From: Streptomyces sp. ISL-1
GTDB taxonomy: Bacteria; Actinomycetota; Actinomycetes; Streptomycetales; Streptomycetaceae
DNA length: 64,000 bases
Direction: 5' to 3'
Assembly (NCBI RefSeq): GCF_018614585.1
Contig: NZ_JAGGOI010000007.1
Span: 186,001-250,000, forward strand
Shown here: piece by piece, positions 7,652-18,000 of the stretch
Layout: each line of letters opens with the position of its first letter
How positions within the stretch are numbered: position 1 is the first letter of the stretch
Program-made: the position numbers and the translations under genes
Notes under the pieces: generated by a model
Databases searched by the model: none
What the model was told of the DNA's origin: nothing
Seen by the model: the letters and a program-made list of their open reading frames with translations, nothing else

Positions 7652-9199
7652 ATGACGCCCCCGCAGCCGACACCCATCTCCAAGAGCGCCGCCTTGAAGA
7701 CGAAGGGCGGCGGCGATGGGATCGCGCTTCTGGTCATCGCGTCCTGCCAGTTGATGGTGGTTCTCGACATCACCATCGTGAACATCGCTCTCCCGCACAT
7801 CCAAAGCGCGCTGAACTTCTCCACCACGAGCCTGTCCTGGGTGGTCAGCGCCTATACGCTCACGTTCGGCGGTCTGCTGCTCCTCGGCGGACGCGCCGGC
7901 GACATCCTCGGCCGCCGCAGGGTCTTCATCTTCGGAGTTCTGCTGTTCGCGCTCGCCTCCCTGCTGGGTGGCCTGTCCCAGAACTCCGGCCAGCTCCTGG
8001 CCGCGCGCGCCCTGCAGGGCGTCGGCGGCGCCATCGCGTCACCGACCGCGCTGGCGCTGATCACCACCACGTTCACCGAAGGCCCGGCCCGCAACCGGGC
8101 GTTCGGCGTTTTCGCCGCGGTCTCCGCGGGAGGCGGTGCGATAGGTCTGCTGACGGGCGGCATCCTCGTCGAATGGCTCGACTGGCGCTGGGTCTTCTTC
8201 GTCAATGTGCCTATCGCCCTGCTGATCGTTCTGGCGACCCCCCGCCACATCAAGGAGTCCGAGCGCCATCCCGGCCACTTCGACCTGGCCGGCGCGCTGA
8301 CCTCCACGCTCGGCATGGTCGCGCTGGTCTACGGCTTCATCCGGGCCGCGCAGGAAGGCTGGCGCGACACATTCACGCTCGCGTCGTTCGGCGCCGCTCT
8401 GCTGCTCCTGTCCGCCTTCATCGTGGTCGAACGCCGCTCGAAACAGCCGATCACCCCGCTGCACCTGTTCGCCGACCGTAACCGCGCGGGCACGTACGGA
8501 ATCATGCTCAGCCTCGCCGCCGCGATCTTCGGCATGTTCTTCTTCCTCACGCTCTTCGTACAGAACGTGCTGGACTTCAGCCCGCTGCGAGCCGGACTGG
8601 CCTTCCTCCCGGTGAGCGCGGTCATCGCAGTGGGCGCGGGTATCGCCTCCCAACTCCTGCCCAAATACGGCCCGAAGCCCTTCATGGTGACCGGCGCGAT
8701 CCTCGCCGCGGCGGGCCTGTCCTGGCTGACTCTGACCGACATCCACTCCACGTATCCGGGAAGCATCCTGGGCCCGATGCTGCTGTTCGGCCTCGGCATG
8801 GGCATGAACTTCGTCTCGCTGACGCTGATGGCCGTCTCCGGAGTGGCCAGGCACGAGTCGGGTGCGGCATCCGGCATGCTCAACGCCACCCAGCAGGTCG
8901 GCGGCTCCCTCGGCCTGTCCATCCTGGTCACAGTGTTCGGCACGGCCAGCCGCAACGAGGCCGAGCGGCAGGTCCCGCTCTTCCTGGCCCAGGCCGGACC
9001 GCGGGAGCGGCAGTTCTTCCAACGCACCGGTCAACTCCCGCCGCCCTGGGGCGACGAAGTGCTCACCTCCGGAGTCTCCGCCGCCTTCATCATGGCCGCC
9101 ATCTTCACGGTGATCGCCGCGCTGATCGCCCTTCTGGTCATCCAGGTCCGTCCCGCGGACCTGGAACGCCTGCAGGGAGGCATCAGCCCGCGGCCCTGA
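7652..9199 (+). CDS. MFS transporter, DHA2/EmrB-QacA type (14 membrane segments)
   Basis: A 515-residue proton-coupled multidrug exporter. Motif A appears as GGLLLLGGRAGDILGRRRVF, preceded by the DHA2 start VVLDITIVNIALPHIQ, and the alternating hydrophobic segments fit 14 helices. The segment GMNFVSLTLMAVSGVARHESGAASGMLNATQQVGGSLGLS is typical of the family's second half. The start ATG 7652 has a weak ribosome site (AGAGGGG about 11 nt upstream). It stands alone, with its own candidate operator in the leader. The substrate cannot be told; a lipophilic toxic compound is usual. Confidence 0.9.
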   Translation: MTPPQPTPISKSAALKTKGGGDGIALLVIASCQLMVVLDITIVNIALPHIQSALNFSTTSLSWVVSAYTLTFGGLLLLGGRAGDILGRRRVFIFGVLLFALASLLGGLSQNSGQLLAARALQGVGGAIASPTALALITTTFTEGPARNRAFGVFAAVSAGGGAIGLLTGGILVEWLDWRWVFFVNVPIALLIVLATPRHIKESERHPGHFDLAGALTSTLGMVALVYGFIRAAQEGWRDTFTLASFGAALLLLSAFIVVERRSKQPITPLHLFADRNRAGTYGIMLSLAAAIFGMFFFLTLFVQNVLDFSPLRAGLAFLPVSAVIAVGAGIASQLLPKYGPKPFMVTGAILAAAGLSWLTLTDIHSTYPGSILGPMLLFGLGMGMNFVSLTLMAVSGVARHESGAASGMLNATQQVGGSLGLSILVTVFGTASRNEAERQVPLFLAQAGPRERQFFQRTGQLPPPWGDEVLTSGVSAAFIMAAIFTVIAALIALLVIQVRPADLERLQGGISPRP

Positions 9200-9245
9200 G
9201 GCTCGCCCCCCGGCCCCTGCCTCCCCACAATCCGGCCTGCGACCT

Positions 9246-9270
9246 GGCTGAAGTGTGCCAAGGGGGGTAG
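9246..9270 (+). promoter_or_regulatory. Possible sigma-B-like promoter of the SpoIIE phosphatase gene
   Basis: GGCT at 9246-9249 and GGGTAG at 9265-9270 are 15 bp apart. This resembles the Streptomyces sigma-B consensus GNNT-N14-16-GGGTAY except at the last base. It lies 55 nt upstream of the GTG start. PP2C phosphatases of this type often belong to sigma-B circuits. Confidence 0.3.
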
Positions 9271-9324
9271 ACGTGAGGCGCATGGGACAGGGGAGAAGGG
9301 CCAGGACCCGGAAGAGGCGATCAT

Positions 9325-10857
9325 GTGAGTGCCGACTCCCTCGGCGGGTATCAGAGCGCCTACTCGCAGGCGCCTGATTCCGTAGGCCTGGCTGTCCTCG
9401 ACACCGATACGAGGTACGTCTTCGCGGACCCCGCCTACTGCCGGATCGCGGGGGAGGAGTGTGAAGGGCTGGCGGGCAGCCCCGTCAGCTGGGGAGCCCG
9501 GCCGAGAGTCGGCTCCACGCTGCTCCTGACCAGGGTTCTCGCCGACGGAGCGTCCCGCACGCACGTGACCCCATCAAGCCGCTGCACATGGCACCGTCTG
9601 ACGATCCACGGAGAGGTCGTCGGTGTCGTGGGCGTCATCGTCGAGACCGCGCCCACCTCGGCCGGCGAGCTACAGGCAGCTCCGTCCTACCTCTCGCTGG
9701 CGGAGACCGGCGAAGGCATCGGGACGACTCTCGACACCGAGACCACGTGCCTGGAAGTGGTCAGCTACCTCAGTCCCGGTGTTGCCGACGCGGCGGCGGT
9801 CGACCTGCTTCCCTCTTCTCCGCTCACCACCGGTGACGTGGGCAGGGAGGACCTGCACGGGGTGTACCGCGCCGCCGTGTCAGGCCGGGAGGAGCTGCTC
9901 GGCCACTCCTCCGGGGACGCCGTCCCGCTCTCGGTCCGTGCGATGCGGACCGGCCGCCCAGTCCTGGACGAGCGAAGACTGGCCATGCCGCTGATCGCCG
10001 ACAACCGGGCCATCGGCGCCGTGCTGGTCGCCCGCACCCACGGCAGGTTCACGCAGGAAGACGTACGCAGCGTCCAGGCGGTGTCCGCGCGGGCAGCCAT
10101 CGCGATCGAACACGCCCGTCAGTTCGAGCAGGCCCAGCGGACCGCGTTCAAGCTGCAGCGAGCCCTGCTGACCGATCCCGGCCTCCCGCACCCCAATATC
10201 GAACTCGCCACCCGGTACCTGCCCTCCGGATCCGGCAGCCTGGTGGGCGGGGACTGGTTCGAGACCGTACGTCTGCACTTCGGCCGGACGCTGCTCGTGA
10301 TGGGCGATGTGATGGGGCACGGCGTGGAAGCCGCAGTCGACATGAACAGCTACCGCTCCACGCTGCGCGAGGTCGCGGCCAACGACCTGCCGCCGCACCG
10401 GGTGCTGCGCCAGCTCGACAATGCCATCTCCGAGGCCGCCACCCGGCGGCCCGCCACCTGCCTGCTCGTACGCGTGGACCCGGCGCGCGGCATGGGCTCC
10501 TTCGCAAGCGCGGGCCATCTGCCGCCTGCCCTATTCCGCCGGGACGGCGTCGCGGAGCTGATAGACGTGCCTGTCGGACCACCCCTCGGCACCGGCCTCG
10601 GCGGATACGAAATCGTCTCGCGCGGCCTCCAACAGGGTGACACCCTCCTGCTGTTCACCGACGGCCTGGTCGAACGGCGCCGAGAGGACATCGACGCCTC
10701 GCTCGCCCGCCTCGCACAGGTACACGCCGGCCCCGGCAGCACAGTCGACGAACTGCTCGACATCGTGCTCGACGAACTCGACGCAGAGCACGCGGAGGAC
10801 GACGTGGCGGTGATGGCCGCCCGCATCCGGCGCAGGCCGGTGGTGGAGCACCACTGA
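9325..10857 (+). CDS. PAS/GAF-domain PP2C (SpoIIE-type) serine phosphatase
   Basis: A 510-residue cytoplasmic phosphatase. Residues about 5-110 form a PAS-like sensor (VLDTDTRYVFADPAYCRIAGEE), about 120-260 a GAF-like domain, and about 280-500 the SpoIIE/PP2C catalytic domain with metal motifs GGDWFETV, GDVMGHGVEAA and the C-terminal FTDGLVERR and EDDVAVMAAR. Such enzymes dephosphorylate anti-sigma-factor antagonists and thus switch alternative sigma factors. The start is GTG 9325 with GAAGAGG 8 nt upstream; the nearby ATG at 9323 is immediately followed by a stop. No anti-sigma or antagonist gene is next to it, so the partner is encoded elsewhere. No kinase domain is fused. Confidence 0.85.
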   Translation: MSADSLGGYQSAYSQAPDSVGLAVLDTDTRYVFADPAYCRIAGEECEGLAGSPVSWGARPRVGSTLLLTRVLADGASRTHVTPSSRCTWHRLTIHGEVVGVVGVIVETAPTSAGELQAAPSYLSLAETGEGIGTTLDTETTCLEVVSYLSPGVADAAAVDLLPSSPLTTGDVGREDLHGVYRAAVSGREELLGHSSGDAVPLSVRAMRTGRPVLDERRLAMPLIADNRAIGAVLVARTHGRFTQEDVRSVQAVSARAAIAIEHARQFEQAQRTAFKLQRALLTDPGLPHPNIELATRYLPSGSGSLVGGDWFETVRLHFGRTLLVMGDVMGHGVEAAVDMNSYRSTLREVAANDLPPHRVLRQLDNAISEAATRRPATCLLVRVDPARGMGSFASAGHLPPALFRRDGVAELIDVPVGPPLGTGLGGYEIVSRGLQQGDTLLLFTDGLVERRREDIDASLARLAQVHAGPGSTVDELLDIVLDELDAEHAEDDVAVMAARIRRRPVVEHH

Positions 10858-10879
10858 CGGCACCGCCGACGTTTGACGC

Positions 10880-11251
10880 TCATGACGCGCCCGCGGCCAC
10901 CACTTTGAGTTCGTCGAGCGACTCCCGCAAGAAGTCCGCCAGTGCGCGTTCCCCGCTGTCGCCGACCCAGCGCTCGAACCCGACCTTGAAGACGGCGATG
11001 CCCGCCTCCGCGGTGACGCTCGCGGCCGGATCCTTGACGCCGCGCCGGCGCAGCGTGGCGGCGAGCGCCGCGGACAGCGACGCGAGCTTGATCAGCTCGC
11101 GCTCCTGCAGTTCCGCGTTCGCCATGATGACGGCCTGGCGCTGCCGGGCGAATTCGTGGCGCTCCAGGAAGAGGGCGGCGACGGTCTCCAGCGTCGAGGC
11201 CATCGCGTCGATCGCCGCGGCCGTGTCCGGGGTGCCGGCGAGGGTGTCCAC
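10880..11251 (-). pseudogene. TetR-family regulator remnant: ligand-binding half without HTH
   Basis: The reading frame encodes about 123 residues typical of the C-terminal half of a TetR regulator (LETVAALFLERHEFARQRQAVIMANAELQERELIKLASLS, then FERWVGDSGERALADFLRESLDEL). The N-terminal helix-turn-helix is absent: upstream in the same frame only about 20 unrelated codons precede a stop near 11310. The gene has most likely lost its 5' part by deletion. A short translated product from GTG 11251 cannot be excluded, but it could not bind DNA in the normal way. It may be what is left of the repressor for the orphan palindrome in front of the MFS exporter (inference). Confidence 0.65.
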
Positions 11252-11381
11252 GAAGATCTTTCCTGCGGAAACGTCGGACGGTACGGAGCACCCCGTGCAG
11301 GCCCTCCTGAAAGATCACAAGAGATCAACATCGACAGTTACAGCCCGCGGCCATTGCGCGCCAGATCATGAAATTGCGCAT

Positions 11382-13307
11382 TCACTGCGCATCCTCAGCC
11401 GACATTTCGCGTCGAATCGAGGACCCTGCAGTGCGCGGGTTGGGGATGCTGCGGTCGTTTTGAAGCTCCCAGAGTTCACGGAAGAGCCCGGGTGCTTCGA
11501 CGAGTTCGCTGAAGGTGCCCTGCTGGATGATGCGGCCGTGGTCGAGGACGACAATGCGGTCGGCGATGGCGACATTCGCGAGGCGGTGGGTCACCAGAAC
11601 GACGGCGTGGTCCTGGGCGATGTCACGTAGGCCGGTGAAGATGCGGTGTTCGGCCCGGGCATCGAGAGCGCTGGTGGGTTCGTCCATGACCAGAAGGCCG
11701 GCGGGGCGGTGGAAGGCGCGGGCGATGGCGATGCGCTGCCACTGGCCGCCGGAGAGTTCGACTCCTCCGAACCATTCCCGGGCAAGAAGGGTGTCGAGGC
11801 CGCTGCGGAGATCGTCCACGACTTCGTGGGCGCCGGAGCGTTCAGCGGCGCGGTGGACTGCCTCCTCGCCTCCGTGCGGCTGGCCGAGGGTGATGTTGTC
11901 GCGGGCGGACAGGGGCCAGTGGGCGAACTCCTGGGGGACGACGGCGGTTTGCTTCCACATGCCGTGGGGGTCCAGGTCGCCGGTGGCTGTGCCGTCCCAG
12001 GTGACGGATCCGTCGGTGGGGAGGTACAGCCCGGTGAGGAGCTTGGACAAGGTCGTCTTGCCCGAGCCGTTCTCGCCGACCAGGGCGAGGACTTCGCCCC
12101 GGCGCACTTCGAGCGTGATCTTCTCCAGGGCGGGCCGGTCCGCGCCGGGGTAGCGATAGGTGAGTGCTTCGGCCTTGACGCTTCGCGGAGCGGGCGGGGT
12201 GGTGGTGCCACGGATCAGACGGTGGCCGCCGGCTTCCTCGATGAATTCCGCCCAGTCGTCGAGGTAGAGGCCGGTGCGGTAGAGGCGGGTGCCGTATCCG
12301 ACCACACCCCGGATGGAGGAGCCGACCGTGCGCAGGGCGAAGACGGCGGTTCCGGCGGACGCCACCGACATTCGGCCCGAGCCCAGGAGGAGGGCCAGGG
12401 CGATCCATACGAGCCCGGAGGCCAGCCCCCCGGCCACCGCGCCGATGATCGCGTAACGGGCACCCTGGTGGACGGCCTTGTCGGTCGCGTCGTCGACCCG
12501 GTTGCCGATGCTCCGGTAGCGGCCCAGGAGGAAGGCAGCCATGGTGCCGGTGCGGAGTTGGTCGGCGGTCCCTTTGTCGATCACGAACCAGCGCAGGAAG
12601 CTCAGAGTGCGCCGGTCCGCGCCCATGGCGCGGGAGGTCTGGTAGTGGACGCGGGCGGCCCGCACGCTCGCGATGCCTTGTGGCAGTGCGGCCAGCAACA
12701 GGAGCGGCAGCAGCGCGGGGTGAAGAATGGACAGGACGCCGGCGGCGGCGATGAGCGAGGCGAGGCAGGCCATGAGGTCCTGGGACTCGGTAAGCAGATC
12801 CTGGGCGACCTCCGCGCCCCGGTCGGCCGCCTCGCGTTTGTCGTTGAAGCCAGGGCTGTCGTAGGCGGCGAGTTCGGCGCTGATCGCGGCGTCCAGCATC
12901 TGCATCTCCGCCTCACGGGAGATCCGGGGTGACAGACGGCTGGAGATGTTGTTGACAGCGATGCCCAGCAGGGCGCGGAATCCCGCCGCTCCGGCGAGAA
13001 CGGCGATCGAGGGGGCCGCGTCCCAGAGCCGGTCCGTGATGTTCCCGCCGGCGATCAGAGCCGTGATGGTGCTGGTGGTGGCCAACAGGCCGAAGGCTTC
13101 GAGGAACCCGGAAAGGGCTTGGCACACGAGGAGGGCCACGACGGCGCGTTGGTCCACGCGCCAGGCCAGAGACAGGGCCTTGCGCACGAGTTGGGGCAGC
13201 CGCCGGGTCATCGCCCGCGTGGTGACGGGGGAGTTTTCCAAGGCGGTCAAGCCGGCGGAGCGGAACCGAAGTTCCTCGCTGGGCTTCTCGGTCGTGTCGG
13301 CGGTCAA
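11382..13307 (-). CDS. ABC transporter, fused permease and ATP-binding protein
   Basis: A half-size exporter of about 641 residues: a type I ABC membrane domain (residues about 40-350, six hydrophobic segments) followed by the nucleotide-binding domain. Walker A is GENGSGKTT, the signature is LSGGQWQRIAIARAF, Walker B is LLVMDEPTSALD and the H-loop lies in VLVTHRLANVA. I place the start at TTG 13307 because AGAAGGGA lies 6 nt upstream and the frame further upstream (to 13418) looks unconserved; the first ATG inside the frame would cut into the membrane domain. This subtype often sits beside small peptide gene clusters, but no precursor peptide or maturation enzyme is recognisable here. It presumably acts as a homodimer. 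Confidence 0.8.
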   Translation of the reverse strand: MTADTTEKPSEELRFRSAGLTALENSPVTTRAMTRRLPQLVRKALSLAWRVDQRAVVALLVCQALSGFLEAFGLLATTSTITALIAGGNITDRLWDAAPSIAVLAGAAGFRALLGIAVNNISSRLSPRISREAEMQMLDAAISAELAAYDSPGFNDKREAADRGAEVAQDLLTESQDLMACLASLIAAAGVLSILHPALLPLLLLAALPQGIASVRAARVHYQTSRAMGADRRTLSFLRWFVIDKGTADQLRTGTMAAFLLGRYRSIGNRVDDATDKAVHQGARYAIIGAVAGGLASGLVWIALALLLGSGRMSVASAGTAVFALRTVGSSIRGVVGYGTRLYRTGLYLDDWAEFIEEAGGHRLIRGTTTPPAPRSVKAEALTYRYPGADRPALEKITLEVRRGEVLALVGENGSGKTTLSKLLTGLYLPTDGSVTWDGTATGDLDPHGMWKQTAVVPQEFAHWPLSARDNITLGQPHGGEEAVHRAAERSGAHEVVDDLRSGLDTLLAREWFGGVELSGGQWQRIAIARAFHRPAGLLVMDEPTSALDARAEHRIFTGLRDIAQDHAVVLVTHRLANVAIADRIVVLDHGRIIQQGTFSELVEAPGLFRELWELQNDRSIPNPRTAGSSIRREMSAEDAQ

Positions 13308-13434
13308 CGTGTTCCCTTCTGCGGCGCTTCCAGTAGGGGCGGTGAACGGTTCACGATTCCGTACGCTTCCTGCATAGTGCCTGGTGAGGAGCGGATTCCA
13401 CTCGAACGTGGGGCGCACGGTTCTCCAGAAAGAA

Positions 13435-13464
13435 GTGAGCCCCGGGCCGAAGCCCGGGGCTCAC
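13435..13464. terminator. Perfect 12-bp hairpin upstream of the ABC exporter
   Basis: GTGAGCCCCGGG (13435-13446) pairs with 13453-13464 around a 6-nt loop. There is no T-tract. It separates the exporter gene from the 400-bp spacer and probably ends transcription from either side. Confidence 0.7.
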
Positions 13465-13866
13465 TCCTCACGTTGTGCCGGTTTGCCCAGCCACTCAGAT
13501 GTAGCGGAACTGATGATTCGGGTTTCTGGCCGCGTCGCGACAGAGAAAAGGAGACCGCGCAGACTCGCACTCGCAGACCAGCCACCCATCAGCCGCGTGA
13601 ACAACGCTGCGGGTCAATACAGCTAGCGGTACCCAGCCACCCTGGGCCTCCCGATCCTGCGAGTGACCGGGGTCAACCCATCAGCAGCGTAAGGAGATGC
13701 CGTTCGCTCGAGTATCCGGTCGGTGAGCTGTCCGAGCGTGTTCAACTGCCCCTCGCACTGCTGGACGGATCGGTATGACGGCGGGCGTCAAACGCTCCGG
13801 GACATGACGCGGCGCGCCATGTCTCCCATTGCTGCCGTCACGGGCGCTTCACGCGCTCCGTCCCCG
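13465..13866. other. Spacer without supported gene
   Basis: About 400 bp between the hairpin and the 3' end of the TrmB/LuxR-like regulator gene. Short frames exist on both strands but none shows codon bias, a ribosome site and a recognisable domain together. I see no tRNA-like fold. Confidence 0.5.
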
Positions 13867-14868
13867 CTACAGCCAGCCCCGGCGGGCCGCCTGCCAGGCG
13901 AGCTGCATACGGGTCGCGGCGCCGGCGAGGGTCATCATGTGCTGGATGTGGCGCTGGACGGTGCGGCGGCTCAGCCCCATCTGACTGGCGATGGCCTTGT
14001 CGGCGACGCCCGCGACCAGGAGTGAGAGCAGCCTGCGGTCGGTCTCGCCAAGGGGGTCCGTGTCGTCGGCGTCGCCGGCGGCGTCGACCGTGCCGGAGTC
14101 GCTGACGTGCAGCGGCACGGCGTCCTCCCAATAGCGTTCGAAGAGGGCGGTCAGTGCCTCCAGGAGGTTGCTGTCGCGCAGCAGTGCCGCCGTGGGTTCG
14201 CTGGGGCTGCCGTACGGGCCGCCGGGCACCAGCGGGCAGATGGCCATGGCCCGGTCGGCGACGGCGAGCCGCAGGGGGAGGTGGGGGACGGAGCGGGCGA
14301 CCTCGCCGGCGCGGACGCCTCTAACAACGTTGTCAACGGCGCCGTCGTCGTCGAAGAAGGCCCGCTCGTACAGGACGCGGTAGCGGACACCGCGGGCCAG
14401 GGCTTCGTACTCGGCGCCATTACTTCCCGAAGGCATGGCGACGTACTGGGCCTTGCAGAACCACAGCATCTCGTGGCGGGCGTTGTCCTGCAGTTGGCGC
14501 AGGTGCTGGCGCAGCGCCCCGGCGCCGGTGATGACCTCGATGAGCTGGCCGGCATCCTGGCGGCGCCGGGTGCTGCGGTAGCTCTCCAGCAGGTCGGTGA
14601 CGGCGGCGCGGGCCTGGTCGAGGGCGTCGGCGTTGCGTTGCAGGCGCGGCAGCAGGGCCACATCGGGAGAGGCCGCGGTGAACTGGCGGGGCTGCCGGTC
14701 GGTGGGACTGGCGAGTCCCTGGGTGGCGAGCGTCGCGAGGATGCCTTCGGCCTCCCCGGGTGCGAGTCCGGTCTGCGAGGCGATCTCGTCGGCCGTGGCC
14801 GAGGCGGTCGTGATCAGAAGCCGGTAGACGGTCTCCTCGACCGCCGTCAGGCCAGCCGCCTCGAGCAT
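13867..14868 (-). CDS. Helix-turn-helix regulator with TrmB-like N-terminus and LuxR-type C-terminus
   Basis: A 333-residue regulator with two DNA-binding regions. Residues about 5-65 resemble a TrmB/winged-helix domain (TAVEETVYRLLITTASATADEIA) and residues about 265-325 a LuxR-type helix-turn-helix (DRRLLSLLVAGVADKAIASQ, MGLSRRTVQRHIQHMM). The central part resembles the phospholipase-D-like sensor region of TrmB proteins. ATG 14868 is preceded by GGAAGGA 7 nt upstream; the longer frame to 15009 crosses a terminator hairpin and is unlikely. It lies directly downstream of a giant secreted subtilase on the same strand. From memory this regulator type often accompanies such peptidase genes in Streptomyces, so control of the subtilases is plausible (inference). 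Confidence 0.8.
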   Translation of the reverse strand: MLEAAGLTAVEETVYRLLITTASATADEIASQTGLAPGEAEGILATLATQGLASPTDRQPRQFTAASPDVALLPRLQRNADALDQARAAVTDLLESYRSTRRRQDAGQLIEVITGAGALRQHLRQLQDNARHEMLWFCKAQYVAMPSGSNGAEYEALARGVRYRVLYERAFFDDDGAVDNVVRGVRAGEVARSVPHLPLRLAVADRAMAICPLVPGGPYGSPSEPTAALLRDSNLLEALTALFERYWEDAVPLHVSDSGTVDAAGDADDTDPLGETDRRLLSLLVAGVADKAIASQMGLSRRTVQRHIQHMMTLAGAATRMQLAWQAARRGWL

Positions 14869-14962
14869 GCCGCGTCCTTCCTGGCCCGGCCGAGTTCGCG
14901 CAGGCGTACGGACAAACATATCGTTGAAGGTTGGACTGTACCTGGGTGTCCTTCGCATGACA

Positions 14963-15000
14963 CGGCGGGTGCCGGGGTCCACACCCCCCGGCACCCGCCG
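14963..15000 (-). terminator. 15-bp perfect hairpin after the first subtilase gene
   Basis: CGGCGGGTGCCGGGG (14963-14977) pairs with 14986-15000 around an 8-nt loop. It lies 38 bp past the stop of the subtilase gene on the minus strand, and implies that the downstream regulator has its own promoter. Confidence 0.8.
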
Positions 15001-15037
15001 CGACTTCAAGAGGGACAGCCCACCGTCACGGTCACGG

Positions 15038-18000
15038 TCACCGTGCGCCGCGGTGCAGGTAGGCGCGGTCCACTGTCTGCCGAACGGTGTTGCCGGCCGC
15101 GTCCTTGGCGGTCACGCGCAGCGTCACGTACGCGTCGCCGTGCACCCGGGCCGGCCGCTCCACGGAGGCGGTGAAGCCGTTGCCCTTGGGGGCCGTGGTG
15201 GCAGTGGTCCAGGTCCGCCCGTCGTCGTAGGACGTCTCGACCTTCAGCGACAGGCCGCGCGGCGCCGCCATGCCGTCCTGCATCCGGACGTTCAGGCCGA
15301 GGGCGTATCGCCGTGCCGAGCCCACAGCGTTCAGTGCGTCGGCCGGCACGCTGTAGTCGACCTGAAGCAGGGGCAGCAGCGCCGAGTGGGCGGCCGTGTC
15401 CGAGCGGAACGTCCACGACGTACGCGTGCCGGTGCCGAAGCGCCAGTCGTCCGACACGCGGGCGGTCGCCAGGTCCAGCCGGTACTCGGCGTTGCCCGAA
15501 GGCACTTCGATGTCGCCCCACGCGCCGTTGTCGGACTCGGCGATCCGCTGCCCGTTCCGGTACAGCACCGCCGAGGCCGTGTCGGCCGCGGAGGCCGCCG
15601 GAGCGCCGAGACGGACGCCGCCGCCACCCGGGTTGAAGGGGATCTCGCGGAACGCCCAGTGGCCCGTGTCGGAGTCGCTGAACTCCGGAACGAATACGGA
15701 CAGGGTGTCGCCGTTGCGCACCGACGGCCAGGGCGCACCGCGCGGGATCGACGGGCGGACCGGAGCTCCGAACCACCGCTCCGTCGCCTGCTGGCCGGGC
15801 AGGTACGTGTGCGGCACGTCCCTCATACCGACGTTCAGCGGCGTGTCAGGGTTGCCGACGACATTGTGGTGCACGGTGTGGCTCCACAGCGTGTCCCCGC
15901 CGGTGACGTACTCGACGCGTTCCCCGCCCACCGGAACGTAGCGGCTGTAGTCGTTCCACGCGGTGTCCTGGTACGGCCGCCACCCGAAACGCTGCTCGCT
16001 CGTCCAAGACGAGGCACCGGTGCGGGTGTACGTGCTGCGGACCACGGCGCTGTCCTGCTCGGAGACCGTGTGGACCAGGTTCTTGGGGACGGAGCCCTTG
16101 GAGGTCTGCATCACGTCGTAGTGGTAGGGGCTGCGCACCGTGCCGGAGAACTCCAGGGGCGTGGTGCCCTTCTTGACTTGCTCCAGCAGGGCGGAGCCTT
16201 CCTTCGAGGAGATCCGGACGGTGGGCAGGGCCGTCCGGTCACCGTCCGGGTGCCACCGCGTCCAGGCAACATCCCACTCCGGGCACACCATGAGCAGCGC
16301 CTTGGCTCCCGCGGCCTTCGCCGCCTGCGCGAGCGCACGGGTGTCACCCGTACCGGAGTCGGCCATTCGTACGACGGCCGCCTTGCCGCGCGCGCCGCGG
16401 AAGTCGGGAGCGTCCGAGGTGCCGGCGTCGACGGCGGTCAGCCGCGCGCCCCGGTCCTCGAAGGCCGCGGAAGTGTCCGCGTAGTACGCGTTGAGTCCGA
16501 GTGAGCTGCCGGAGACCTTCGCCTGCAGGTCCGGGGCCGCCATCTGCCAGCGCGAGTTGAACTCGAAGGTGCCATCGGTGACCGGAGCAACGCGGCTGAC
16601 GTAGAGCCGCTTGACCTCGTCGAACATCATGTGGCCCTGGAGCAGGCCGTATCCGTCGATCTGGCGGTAAATAAGAGTGCTGAGGATGCCGCGCTGCTCG
16701 GCCGGGCGCGGAGTGCGGATCTTCACCTCCGTGACGTCGGCGGCGTTCAGCGTCACCGTCGTGTCCTTGGTGACCTTCACCTCGGGGTGGACGATTTCGC
16801 CCGCTTCGATGCCGTCGTCGACCTTGTCGAAGAAACCGAAGTTGAGGTAGTAGGTGCCCTCTTCCAGCACGGCGACGCCCGCGTCGCGGTCGGTGTAGGA
16901 CATGAACCCTTCGGGGCCCCAGATGTTCGGCAGCGCGCCGGGCACGACCTTGCCGTCGCGGTCGCGGTAGACGACGGTCAGCCGGTGCTGCTTACCTTTC
17001 ACCGCGAGGGAGACGGTGGTGTGGGTGAGCACGGTCCCGTCGGCGGACTTTGCGGTGACGTATCCGTAGTACTTGCCGCGGGCGGCGTTCGCAGCGTCGA
17101 GGCGCACCGGCACCTCGGCCGTGGCGCCGGGAGCCAGCTGCACGGTGTTGGAGCCGAGGCGGACCACTCCGTCTGCGAGCGCGCGCCCGGAGTCTGTGGC
17201 CAGGCTGACGGCCAGGGCGAGCGTGAGCGGGTGGTCACCGCTGTTGGTGTAGCGGACGGTGGCCGACTGCTGCTGCCCGTCCGTACCGCCGGCCTGGATC
17301 GGGGTGAAGGCGACGGAACCGGTGGCCGTGACCGGGCCCATGGCCGTGGCCAGGTCGATACGGCCGCCGCCCTGCTCGGTCACCTTGGTGCCAGGCACCG
17401 TGTGCGAGGTGCTGATCAGGGCGTCCTTGAGCTGCTGGGCGCCCCAGTCAGGGTGTTGCTGGGCCAGCAGCGCGGCGGCGCCGGCGACATGCGGGGTCGC
17501 CATCGACGTGCCGGACGCGGCGGTGTAGTTGGCGTCGACCGGGCTGCCCATGGTGGTGCCGGACCCGCGGGCGGCGACGATGCCGACCCCGGGGGCGGTC
17601 ACGTCGGGCTTGGCCGCCGCGTCGCCGAGGCGCGGGCCGCGGCTGGAGAAGGGGGCGAGGGAGTCGTCGCGGTCGACGGCCCCGACGGTCAGCGCGGCAT
17701 CGGCCGCGCCCGGCGAGCCGATGGTGGACAGGCCGTTCTGGCCCGCGTTGCCCGCGGCGACGACGAAGAGCGTGTCGGTGGACGCGGTCAGCGTGTTGAC
17801 GGCCTGGCTCATGGAGTCGGTGCCGTCGGTGGGGGCGTCCGAGCCGAGGCTCATGTTGACGACCTCGGCGTCCTGGGAGGCCGCCCACTCCATGCCGTCG
17901 ATGACGGACGACTCGGTCCCGAAGCCGTCGTCGCCCAGCACCTTGCCGATCAGCAGGTCGGCGTGGGGCGCGACACCGCGCCGGGTCCCGGCCGACGCGG

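Noticed and set aside
10350..11318. Longer frame that would give the TetR remnant an N-terminus
   Set aside because: That frame reads through the SpoIIE gene antisense and does not encode a helix-turn-helix.
13384..13778. Possible precursor peptide for the ABC exporter
   Set aside because: Short frames exist but none has a ribosome site and a leader/core pattern; the perfect hairpin at 13435-13464 interrupts the region.
14330..14345. AACAACGTTGTCAA palindrome resembling a LacI operator
   Set aside because: It lies inside the coding sequence of the TrmB/LuxR-like regulator, far from any start, so probably chance.
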